From UBA10908 sp964608965 (GTDB lineage: Bacteria; Bacillota; Clostridia; Peptostreptococcales; Anaerovoracaceae), in NCBI GenBank assembly GCA_964608965.1, contig CAZSPZ010000020.1, positions 1 to 31,222 on the forward strand: a stretch of DNA of 31,222 bases. Reading direction: 5' to 3'. This document shows, in pieces, positions 15,933 through 22,800 of the stretch. The notes beneath the pieces were generated by a model. The model was not told where the DNA came from and searched no databases. It saw nothing but the letters and a program-made list of their open reading frames with translations. A program made the translations under genes and the position numbers. Within the stretch, counting starts at the first letter, position 1. The number at the start of each line of letters is the position of its first letter.

Positions 15933-15967
15933 ACGATTCACATTATAAGGATTTTGCTGGGAAATAA
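15929..15967 (+). pseudogene. 12-codon stub of a truncated second gene
   Basis: The ATG overlaps the stop codon of the 98-residue gene and has GGAGG about ten bases upstream, as expected for a real coupled gene. It encodes only MNDSHYKDFAGK before TAA. The 3' end of the stub forms one arm of an inverted repeat with the neighbouring amidohydrolase gene. I infer that the original partner gene was cut off by a deletion or rearrangement here. Confidence 0.5.
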
Positions 15968-15994
15968 GGTTAAAAGAAAAACTCCTTATTTCCC
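15959..15994. repeat. Inverted repeat joining two gene ends
   Basis: GGGAAATAAGG (15959-15969) and CCTTATTTCCC (15984-15994) form a perfect 11-bp stem with a 14-base loop. Each arm contains the stop codon of a converging reading frame: the 12-codon stub and amidohydrolase copy 2. There is no T-run next to either arm, so it is not a typical terminator. Confidence 0.7.
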
Positions 15995-17614
15995 TTCATC
16001 ACTTTCATAAACGACCTTCCCGTTCAAGACCGTCATTGCCACTGCCGCATTCTTTATTTCTTCTTCGTCTATCGCAAAAATATCCTTGTCCAGCACAGCG
16101 AAATCCGCCAGTTTGCCGACCGTGATGCTCCCTTTGATTCCTTCTTCGTAGGATGCATAGGCTCCGCCAAGGGTAAAACCGTAAACAGCTTCTTCCACAG
16201 AAAGCCTTTGAGCGGGGAACCACCCTTCCTCGGGGAATCCGCTTAAATCTTTTCGGGTCACCGCACAGTAAATATTGTTCATCACATTGAACCCTTCTAC
16301 AGGACAATCCGACCCACAGGCATAATGCACACCCAACTTGACCATGGTTTTCCAGTTGTAGGACGTTTCGGCCAATTCTTTACCGACTCTACTTTCCACA
16401 ATAGGAATGTCGGAATTGATAAATATGGGCTGAATATGCGCGATCACATTGAGATCTCTGAACTTCTTTAAAAGCTCTTCGTCCGTAATCTGACAGTGAA
16501 TGATACTGTGACGCATATCCGGCAAAGGATTCGCCAGCATGGCTTTTTCTATCGATTCGAAGGTCATGCGCATTTGACCGTCTCCGATGCAATGCACCGC
16601 AGCCGTCATCTTATTGTTGTGCGCCGTTGCAATCAGCTCATCCAACTCTTCCTGTGAAAATACCCGGATGCCTCTTGTCGTAGGATCATCCGCATAAGGT
16701 TTGGAAAGATAAGCGGTGCGACCGCCAAGGGAGCCGTCTCCGAGCAGCTTGAGCGGGCCGATTTTAAAGAATGAATCGCCTGTTCCCGTCGTATATCCCA
16801 AAGAAAGAAATTCCTTCAACCTAGAAACAGGAGGAAGAAGGCACTGTTCGTATACGCGGACAGGAAGTTTGGATTCCCGGGCAAGCTCTTCGTACACTTG
16901 AAGCACATTCTTGTATTCACTTTCAGGTACGGCTTCGAAATCGTCGGTCTGTATCGAGGTGATACCGCACTTGAGCACTTCGCTTGCGCCGTTTACCAGC
17001 ATGCGACGGATATCGCTTAAAGAAAGTGAAGGAATGGCATTGTACACATAATCCCGGGCCGCTTCTCTGAAGATTCCGAGCGGCTGCCCTTCCACATCGA
17101 TGTCAAAATGACCTCCGCTGATTTGCGGAGTATCCTTTCCGACGCCCATGATTTCGAGCGCTTTTGAGTTTGTAATAATAATATGTCCGCAGGTCCTTGT
17201 ATAACTGACCGGAATGTCTTTGGAAATCAGATCAAGGTCGTATCGCGTGGGAAAGTTTTTATTCTCCCAATGCTCATTGTTCCAGCCTCGACCTTGCAGC
17301 CATTTAATCCGGGGATGCTGCTTAAGAAATTCCTTTCCGAGCAAAACGATATCCGCAACAGAAGAAGCTTTTCCTAAATTCACTTTTTCAAGACTGTAGC
17401 CGTAGCTGAGAAGGTGCATGTGGCTGTCATTAAAACCGGGCAGCATCAGCCGCCCCTTTAAATCGATGAGCGTGGTATCAGGTGTTTTTAAAGAGAGTAT
17501 GGCATCGTTGGATCCCACGCGAAGAATCACGCCGTTTTTTACCGCTACCGCATCGGCTTTTGGAATTGCCGCGTCCATTGTCCTGATATTTCCGTTAAAA
17601 AAAATCGCATCCAT
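15986..17614 (-). CDS. YtcJ-like metal-dependent amidohydrolase, copy 2
   Basis: This is a paralogue of the enzyme at 13805-15409, 542 residues long. The start at 17614 gives MDAIFFNGNIRTMD, which aligns with the start of copy 1; a TTG at 17638 would overlap niaR and has no binding site. It has the same motif series: LPGFNDSHMHLLSYG (HxH), AAVHCIGDGQMRMTF, HSIIHCQITDEE, ACGSDCPVEGFN and a C-terminal ITVGKLADFAVLDKDI. It begins ten bases after the niaR stop codon, so it is probably the last gene of the nad operon. That placement hints at an amide substrate linked to pyridine or amino-acid metabolism, but I cannot name it. The two copies differ at many positions, so the duplication is not recent. 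Confidence 0.87.
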   Translation of the reverse strand: MDAIFFNGNIRTMDAAIPKADAVAVKNGVILRVGSNDAILSLKTPDTTLIDLKGRLMLPGFNDSHMHLLSYGYSLEKVNLGKASSVADIVLLGKEFLKQHPRIKWLQGRGWNNEHWENKNFPTRYDLDLISKDIPVSYTRTCGHIIITNSKALEIMGVGKDTPQISGGHFDIDVEGQPLGIFREAARDYVYNAIPSLSLSDIRRMLVNGASEVLKCGITSIQTDDFEAVPESEYKNVLQVYEELARESKLPVRVYEQCLLPPVSRLKEFLSLGYTTGTGDSFFKIGPLKLLGDGSLGGRTAYLSKPYADDPTTRGIRVFSQEELDELIATAHNNKMTAAVHCIGDGQMRMTFESIEKAMLANPLPDMRHSIIHCQITDEELLKKFRDLNVIAHIQPIFINSDIPIVESRVGKELAETSYNWKTMVKLGVHYACGSDCPVEGFNVMNNIYCAVTRKDLSGFPEEGWFPAQRLSVEEAVYGFTLGGAYASYEEGIKGSITVGKLADFAVLDKDIFAIDEEEIKNAAVAMTVLNGKVVYESDEGK

Positions 17615-17624
17615 ATTCGCAGCA

Positions 17625-18170
17625 TCAACCTTTCTCAAAATCTATCGGCTCGTAGCCTTTTCGCTCGGCAAGGAACCCTGCCTCCTGCATTTTTTCCTGA
17701 ATCATATCGAGGGTTTTTTCGTCATCGGTAGTAATCGTATGATAATGGTAGCCGGCAGTCACATTTTTTAAAGGAGAAGACTTTCCTGTGCTGATGTCGT
17801 TCATATAATTTCTGACATCCACTCTGGATTTTATCAATAAATCAGCCTTGATCAAGCCATAGACTTTATGGTAAACAAATACATCCCACAGCCGTCCGCC
17901 GTTATCCACAATCAAATTCAATTCTTCCTCAATTTGCCCGTCGGAATGATGCACTTTGAAAATCCTTCTTGCGCCGGCTTTTCTGCTCAGCATATAGCCC
18001 CGGTTCGTGGACAGTATTTCAACTTCGGCAGCTCGAAGCAAAGCAATGTCCTGCACAATAACCTGCCGGCTTACGTCAAAAAGTTCCGCCAGCTTCTCTC
18101 CTGAAATCGCGGATGTGCTCTTCTCTAAAATGCGCACGATGTCTTTTCTTCTTTCTTCGCCGTTCATCAT
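17625..18170 (-). CDS. niaR: NiaR-type transcriptional repressor of NAD biosynthesis
   Basis: This 181-residue protein has the NiaR (YrxA) architecture: an N-terminal HTH_11 domain (residues 8-60, ISGEKLAELFDVSRQVIVQDI) and a C-terminal 3H domain. The 3H domain is named for conserved histidines, here in KVHHSD, FVYHKVYG and GYHYHTITTDDE, which bind metal and the co-repressor niacin. In Firmicutes NiaR represses nad and niacin uptake genes when nicotinic acid is available. It sits 17 bases after nadC in the operon it most likely controls, and a large palindrome covers the nadA promoter. AAAGG lies seven bases before the chosen ATG; a second ATG follows at once. Confidence 0.92.
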   Translation of the reverse strand: MMNGEERRKDIVRILEKSTSAISGEKLAELFDVSRQVIVQDIALLRAAEVEILSTNRGYMLSRKAGARRIFKVHHSDGQIEEELNLIVDNGGRLWDVFVYHKVYGLIKADLLIKSRVDVRNYMNDISTGKSSPLKNVTAGYHYHTITTDDEKTLDMIQEKMQEAGFLAERKGYEPIDFEKG

Positions 18171-18187
18171 ACATAAACCTTTCTGAA

Positions 18188-19042
18188 TTAAATGGCATGC
18201 AAGTGCTTTAAAGAAATGTCCATAATGGGAGCCGTATGTGTAATCGCTCCGCTCGAAATATAATCAACGCCCAAACTTGCGAAGCAGGCAATATTTTCTC
18301 TTGTCATGTTGCCCGAAACTTCTACCAGAGCAGCCCCGTTGATCATATCCATGGCCGCTTTGATTTCTTCTCTGCTCATATTGTCGAGCATGATAATATC
18401 CGCGCCTGCCTCCAGAGCTTCCCTTACCATGGTTAAGTTTTCCGTCTCCACTTCGATTTTTCGGACGAAGGGAGCATGTTCTTTTGCCATGGCAATCGCT
18501 TCTTTTACGCCGCCGGCCGCCGCAATATGATTGTCCTTTAGCAAAACGCCGTCCGAAAGGTTATTCCGGTGATTATGGCCTCCGCCGACAACGACCGCAT
18601 ACTTCTCGAAAATTCGATTGTTTGGTGTTGTTTTTCTCGTGTCGAGAAGCTTCGTGCGACTTCCGTCAAGCAGTTTGACGGTCTCGTGCGTGTATGTGGC
18701 GATCCCGCTCATTCGCTGGAGGTAGTTAAGCGCTGTACGTTCTCCCGAAAGCAGCACGCGAATATCACCTTTCACCTTCGCGATCAGTTGGCCTTCTTTT
18801 ACATTGTCTCCTTCCGCCGCATAAAACACTGTTTCGGTCTGATTGTCCAAAAGCTCGAATACCCTCGAAAAAATCTGAAGGCCGCATAAGATGCCCTCCT
18901 GTTTGCAGATGACGTCCACTTCTCCTGCTTTGAAATCGGGCATGACACAGTTCGTTGAAACGTCGCCGTTGCTGATATCTTCTTTCAAGGCTGACAATAG
19001 AAGCGGATCAACATTTAATTTCATCGTCGTTTGATCAAACAT
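18188..19042 (-). CDS. nadC: Quinolinate phosphoribosyltransferase (nicotinate-nucleotide pyrophosphorylase)
   Basis: NadC converts quinolinate and PRPP to nicotinate mononucleotide, the third step of the pathway encoded here. The 284-residue protein contains GERTALNYLQRMSGIAT, LLDTRKTTPNNR (PRPP and quinolinate binding), GGGHNHRNNLSDGVLLKDNH, KIEVETEN, IIMLDNMSREEIKAA and VEVSGNM, all standard for the family. Length is normal. It overlaps the 3' end of nadB by eight bases and is followed after 17 bases by niaR, so it is translated from the polycistronic nad mRNA. Nothing is unusual. Confidence 0.96.
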   Translation of the reverse strand: MFDQTTMKLNVDPLLLSALKEDISNGDVSTNCVMPDFKAGEVDVICKQEGILCGLQIFSRVFELLDNQTETVFYAAEGDNVKEGQLIAKVKGDIRVLLSGERTALNYLQRMSGIATYTHETVKLLDGSRTKLLDTRKTTPNNRIFEKYAVVVGGGHNHRNNLSDGVLLKDNHIAAAGGVKEAIAMAKEHAPFVRKIEVETENLTMVREALEAGADIIMLDNMSREEIKAAMDMINGAALVEVSGNMTRENIACFASLGVDYISSGAITHTAPIMDISLKHLHAI

Positions 19043-20393
19043 TTTTCAACTCTTCTCTTTCTTCGGGATTCTTTTGCTTTTCCTGCTCATCCAGCTTTGC
19101 GATTTCATTTAAAACAAGTATACGGTATTCGTCCGAGATTTTTTCGAAATCTTTGTATTTACTTAAGTCATATTCTTTATATATCGATTCGCTTGGCTTT
19201 GTCAAAGAAAATCGCTGCGTTATATCAAAGGCGGCACGCTTTGCAAACACGAGACTTTCAAGAAGTGAGTTGCTGGCTAAACGATTGCGCCCGTGCACGC
19301 CTGTGCACGCCGTTTCTCCGATGGCATACAACTGCTGCATACTCGTCTTTCCTTCGTGGGTCACCTTGATTCCACCCATAAAGTAATGCTGCGCGGGAAC
19401 GACGGGAATGCACTCCTTCGTTACGTCGTAACCTACTTCCCTGCAATGTTTGACGATATTGGGGAAATGACTCAGCAACTCTTCTTCCGGTATCATCCTT
19501 AAATCTTCCCACACGAATTCCGTACCGTCTTTCTTCATCTGCCTTAGAATCTCTTCTGTCAGTAAATCTCTTGGAAGCAATTCGTCGACAAAGCGGTTCA
19601 TATGCTTGTCGTACAGCTTTGCGCCTTCCCCTCTTACCGATTCAGAAATCAAAAAGCTCTTGTCTTCTTTTTCCTTTGAATATAAGGTCGTGGGATGGAT
19701 TTGAATGTAATTCAAATCTTTCAACTCAATTTTATGCTTCAAAGCAATCGCAATGGCGTCTGCCGTCAAATGACGGAAATTCGTGGAATGCAGATACAAT
19801 CCTCCGACTCCTCCGGTCGCCAGAACTGTTTCGCCGGCCCGAATGACCGACACGTTACCCTCTTTATCTTTTACAATTGCACCGCAGCATGCATTATTTT
19901 CACTGACAATATCAATCATCGATGTATATTCAAGGATTTTGACGTTGGGCAATTCTTTTACCGCTTCCAGCAATTGAGTTGTGATCTCTTCGCCCGTAAT
20001 GTCTTGATGATAAAGGATCCTATTCTCTGAATGAGCTGCTTCTCTCGTAAACGAAAGGGACCCGTCCGGCTCGCGGTTAAAGACAACGCCATAGGACTGC
20101 AAGTCTGCGAGAACGTCCCGCGAAGAGCGAATCATGATATCCACAGATTCTTTGTCGTTTTCGAAATGCCCCGCTTTCATCGTATCCTGAAAAAAACTGT
20201 CGTAATCCTCTTCGTTTTTCAGCATGCAGATTCCACCCTGGGCGAGGAACGAGTCGCTGCTTTTCACATCGGATTTTGTGATAATCAAAACAGACTTGTC
20301 TTTAGGCAAATTCAGCGCGCAATATAATCCGGAGCATCCGCTGCCTACAATCAAAATATCCGTACTTACCGTACCGTCTCTGTCAATCTTCAT
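19035..20393 (-). CDS. nadB: L-aspartate oxidase
   Basis: NadB oxidises L-aspartate to iminoaspartate, which NadA condenses with dihydroxyacetone phosphate. The 452-residue flavoprotein shows the FAD motif DILIVGSGCSGLYCAL, SDSFLAQGGI, TREAAHSENRILYHQDITG, LATGGVGGLYLHSTN, IQIHPTT and GETACTGVHGRNRLASNSLLE. In an anaerobe fumarate, not oxygen, is the probable electron acceptor. The C-terminal helical domain is shorter than in E. coli NadB (about 540 residues), as in several clostridial enzymes. Its ATG directly follows the nadA stop codon, and its end overlaps nadC by eight bases. Confidence 0.95.
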   Translation of the reverse strand: MKIDRDGTVSTDILIVGSGCSGLYCALNLPKDKSVLIITKSDVKSSDSFLAQGGICMLKNEEDYDSFFQDTMKAGHFENDKESVDIMIRSSRDVLADLQSYGVVFNREPDGSLSFTREAAHSENRILYHQDITGEEITTQLLEAVKELPNVKILEYTSMIDIVSENNACCGAIVKDKEGNVSVIRAGETVLATGGVGGLYLHSTNFRHLTADAIAIALKHKIELKDLNYIQIHPTTLYSKEKEDKSFLISESVRGEGAKLYDKHMNRFVDELLPRDLLTEEILRQMKKDGTEFVWEDLRMIPEEELLSHFPNIVKHCREVGYDVTKECIPVVPAQHYFMGGIKVTHEGKTSMQQLYAIGETACTGVHGRNRLASNSLLESLVFAKRAAFDITQRFSLTKPSESIYKEYDLSKYKDFEKISDEYRILVLNEIAKLDEQEKQKNPEEREELKNV

Positions 20394-21344
20394 CTAATCC
20401 CCCAACTCCAGCATTCGTTCCAGAGGCTTTAATGCTTTTCGACGAACTTCTTCGTCCATATGAATTTCATTCTTTTCGTCCCTTAATACTTCCATCACCC
20501 TGCCCGGCGTAACCAATTTCATGTCGAAGCAGACTTGATCTTCGAGGACAGGGTAAAATTTCTTGCCCGGATTATTTTTCTCTAATTCGTAAAAAATGCC
20601 TGTTTCGGTACCGATAATAAACTCTTGATGGTCGCTCCTTTTTGCATATTCTATAATACCCGAAGTGCTCCCTATATAGTCCGCCTCGTTCAGCACATCC
20701 AAAGTGCATTCAGGATGCGCCAAAAATAATGCGTCCGGATGAGACGCTTTGGCATTCTTTACGCTTTCTAAATGAATATGGTTATGAACGGGACAATACC
20801 CGTTGTTCAGGATGATGTTCTTTTCCGGAACCTGTTCCGCCACATATCTTCCCAAATTGAAGTCCGGAATGAAATAAATATTCTTTTCAGGAATTTTTCT
20901 CACTATTTTGACGGCATTCGAAGACGTGACGCATACATCCGAATACATTTTTATTTCCGCCGTCGAATTGACATAACAGACCACCGCCACATCCTTGTAT
21001 AAATCCCTTGTTTCCAATATATTCTCGGCCGATGCCATATGCGCCATCGGACAATCTGCCTCCATGCTGGGCATCAGAACCTTTTTGCCCGGGTTCAAAA
21101 TCTTTGCGCTTTCGCCCATAAACAACACACCGCAAAATACAATGATGTCCGCATCGGACTCCGCAGCTTTTTTGCTCAGATAATAGGAATCCCCCACATA
21201 ATCAGCCAGAGCTTGCACTTCGCATGGCACATAATAATGCGCCAAAATCACAGCATTCTTCTCTTTTTTCAACCTTTGAATTTCTTCTTTCACGACCAAT
21301 CGCCTTTCCTCAAAATCGGGCCTTATCACATAACCCGGCATTTG
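20394..21344 (-). CDS. nadA: Quinolinate synthase
   Basis: NadA is a [4Fe-4S] enzyme that makes quinolinate from iminoaspartate and dihydroxyacetone phosphate. From the ATG at 21344 it has 316 residues, with VILAHYYVPCEVQALADYVGD (first cluster Cys region), IVFCGVLFMGESAKIL, PSMEADCPMA, YVNSTAEIKMYSDVCVTSSNA, FLAHPECTLDVL and EDQVCFDMK. A TTG at 21383 also opens the frame, but it lies in the -35 box of the promoter and inside the palindrome, so it cannot be the start of that transcript. With the -10 at 21360-21355, the leader before this ATG would be under ten bases. First gene of nadABC-niaR-amidohydrolase. Confidence 0.94.
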   Translation of the reverse strand, partial: QMPGYVIRPDFEERRLVVKEEIQRLKKEKNAVILAHYYVPCEVQALADYVGDSYYLSKKAAESDADIIVFCGVLFMGESAKILNPGKKVLMPSMEADCPMAHMASAENILETRDLYKDVAVVCYVNSTAEIKMYSDVCVTSSNAVKIVRKIPEKNIYFIPDFNLGRYVAEQVPEKNIILNNGYCPVHNHIHLESVKNAKASHPDALFLAHPECTLDVLNEADYIGSTSGIIEYAKRSDHQEFIIGTETGIFYELEKNNPGKKFYPVLEDQVCFDMKLVTPGRVMEVLRDEKNEIHMDEEVRRKALKPLERMLELGD

Positions 21345-21354
21345 AAATCGGCCT

Positions 21355-21383
21355 ATTATAACATGGGCCCGGCCAATTGACAA
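21355..21383 (-). promoter_or_regulatory. Promoter of the nad operon
   Basis: On the minus strand TTGTCA (21383-21378), a 17-bp spacer and TATAAT (21360-21355) form a near-consensus promoter. The -35 box and most of the spacer lie within the right-hand part of the 48-bp palindrome. The predicted transcript begins almost at the nadA start codon. Confidence 0.8.
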
Positions 21384-21412
21384 GACAACTGTCTTGTCAA
21401 TTGGCCGGGCCC
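21365..21412. promoter_or_regulatory. 48-bp near-perfect palindrome, probable NiaR operator
   Basis: Arms 21365-21387 and 21390-21412 are exact reverse complements over 23 bases (outer part GGGCCCGGCC, inner part AATTGACAAGACA), separated by only two bases. The inner TTGACAAGACA/TGTCTTGTCAA portion has the TGTC/GACA composition I associate with NiaR sites, from memory. Position over the promoter of the operon containing niaR supports an operator. The G/C-rich outer arms are longer than an HTH dimer site needs and could form a DNA cruciform or, in read-through RNA, a strong hairpin. Confidence 0.7.
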
Positions 21413-21462
21413 GAAGCTGCGATTTGCATGGATAATTCCTACTGAATTAGTTTGCGAAAAAT

Positions 21463-21525
21463 TTCTTATTTCATTTTGTCAAGAATAATGAAATAAGAAG
21501 TACATTTCTTCATTCTTATTTCATT
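21463..21525. repeat. Three 13-base arms of one sequence, alternating in orientation
   Basis: TTCTTATTTCATT occurs at 21463-21475 and 21513-21525, and its exact reverse complement AATGAAATAAGAA at 21487-21499. Spacers are 11 and 13 bases. The middle arm can pair with either neighbour, giving two mutually exclusive hairpins. Read on the minus strand, the hairpin of arms 1 and 2 is followed by ATTTTT, so it could be a weak terminator after the acetyltransferase remnant. No gene is visible in 21413-21525. Confidence 0.75.
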
Positions 21526-21780
21526 TCAGATGACCATATGATTGTATATTCGTTCGTTCTTGTAGCTGTCAATGTCAATCACTTGCTTTGTTCGCACCGT
21601 GCGCGCAGGAATGCCGGCTGCAGTTGAGTTCGCCTCGATATTGTGAAGCACGACAGAATTCGCGCCAATCTTGCTGCCGGAAGCCACTGTGATTGGACCA
21701 AGAACTTTTGCGCCTGAACCAATGACAACTTCATCGCCAATGTTTGGGTGCCTTTTGCCTTTGTCTGCGATTTTTATTTC
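21526..21780 (-). pseudogene. cysE: 3' fragment of a serine O-acetyltransferase (CysE) gene
   Basis: In frame on the minus strand, about 84 codons encode a left-handed beta-helix tail: KGKRHPNIGDEVVIG, GSGAKVLGPITVASGSK, IGANSVVLHNI and STAAGIPARTV. This matches the C-terminal part of serine acetyltransferase. A stop codon lies immediately upstream, there is no start codon, and the N-terminal two thirds are missing. The frame ends at TGA (21528-21526). It overlaps the end of the BFD-like gene by seven bases. I read it as debris of an insertion or deletion that removed the front of cysE. Confidence 0.85.
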
Positions 21781-22037
21781 TTATACTTGTTAAAAACTTC
21801 TACGATATCTGGGTAACAGCAAGTACCTTTTGGATTGTTCACCTTGCAGTTCGAATTCAACATGGCTCCGGTTATTTGAATAACTTCGTCAACCGTCTTT
21901 GCACCCTTTTCGTTAATTGCATCTGCAATATCCTTTTCGGTAACCTTGTTGCAATAGCAAACATACTCGCTGATGATACTTTCTGCAGTGCTCTCAGTTT
22001 CGCACGAGCAACAGCAGCATTTTTTGTTTTCATCCAT
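21774..22037 (-). CDS. BFD-like [2Fe-2S]-binding small protein
   Basis: The 87-residue protein begins with a cysteine cluster (C7-C10 and C12) and contains a BFD-like domain: VCYCNKVTEKDIADAI, a helical segment TVDEVIQITGAM, then NCKVNNPKGTCC. The cluster ligands are probably C27, C29, C64 and C73 or C74. Such domains bind a [2Fe-2S] cluster and deliver electrons or iron, or act as copper or sulfide-linked regulators. The extra N-terminal cysteines might bind another metal. AGAGG lies seven bases before ATG. It follows the vWA gene by 20 bases. Its role in this cluster is unknown. Confidence 0.75.
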   Translation of the reverse strand: MDENKKCCCCSCETESTAESIISEYVCYCNKVTEKDIADAINEKGAKTVDEVIQITGAMLNSNCKVNNPKGTCCYPDIVEVFNKYKK

Positions 22038-22057
22038 TTGATTACCTCTTTACTTCG

Positions 22058-22708
22058 TTATTCCTTTTCTCTGCTGTTATAGTCTTCGTCTATCCGGTTT
22101 TTCCAATCTGCGGGAATATCGCGATTGGTGCGCATATGCGTAATGGTTTCGCACATTACATCGTAATTGAGTCGTGTTCCTCTTTTATCCGCGTGGTAGC
22201 TTACTGCCCGATCCGCCCGGATGCCAAATTTTTCAGCTGTTTCGACAGCATCTATATTGGCTCCAAGGAAAAGGAATTCCCATCCATAACGCTCCTTCTG
22301 ATGTTCGATCATTCCCTTTACTTCGTTGTATCCATAGTGACGGCTGGCGTTTTCCATGCCGTCTGTCGTAATGACGAACAGTACTTTTTCAGCTCTTTCT
22401 TCTTCTGTGGTATGCTTTTGAACGCTGCCGATCTTTCGGATGGTATTTCCTATGGCGTCGAGTAATGCGGTGCTGCCCCGAACGTAATACTCTTTCTCTG
22501 AAATGGGCGCTACGCCGTTCATGTTGATTCGATCGTGCAAAAGTTCGTATTGATCATCGAAGAGAACCGTTGTTACGATGGCTTCCCCTTCTTCTTTCTT
22601 TTGCTTTTCCAGAAGGGAATTATACCCTCCGATTGTGTCGCTTTCCAGCCCTGCCATGGATCCGCTCCGATCCAAAATAAATACCAGTTGTGTTAATCCT
22701 TTTTTCAT
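22058..22708 (-). CDS. von Willebrand factor A domain protein
   Basis: From the ATG at 22708 (AAAGGAGGG upstream) the protein has 216 residues and consists almost entirely of one vWA domain. The frame is open for 81 codons further, but that part overlaps the macro-domain gene and looks non-coding. The MIDAS metal site is complete: DRSGS (residues 13-17), Thr80 in RGSTALLDAI and Asp116 in TTDGMEN. There is no signal peptide or membrane helix, so it is cytoplasmic. Similar short proteins (TerY-like) occur in tellurite-resistance and stress clusters, where they act as protein-interaction scaffolds. It lies 92 bases after the macro-domain gene. Confidence 0.85.
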   Translation of the reverse strand: MKKGLTQLVFILDRSGSMAGLESDTIGGYNSLLEKQKKEEGEAIVTTVLFDDQYELLHDRINMNGVAPISEKEYYVRGSTALLDAIGNTIRKIGSVQKHTTEEERAEKVLFVITTDGMENASRHYGYNEVKGMIEHQKERYGWEFLFLGANIDAVETAEKFGIRADRAVSYHADKRGTRLNYDVMCETITHMRTNRDIPADWKNRIDEDYNSREKE

Positions 22709-22800
22709 CGCTGTTGCCCTCCTTTGGCTATTTGTATCCAGAGAATAACAACTTTTTAATGGGTTTAGGTCGCATAGCAAGCGACAAATTAAAACAACCG

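Noticed and set aside
21365..21412. The nad palindrome as a rho-independent terminator
   Set aside because: It has no adjacent T-run on either strand and overlaps a good promoter, so an operator fits better.
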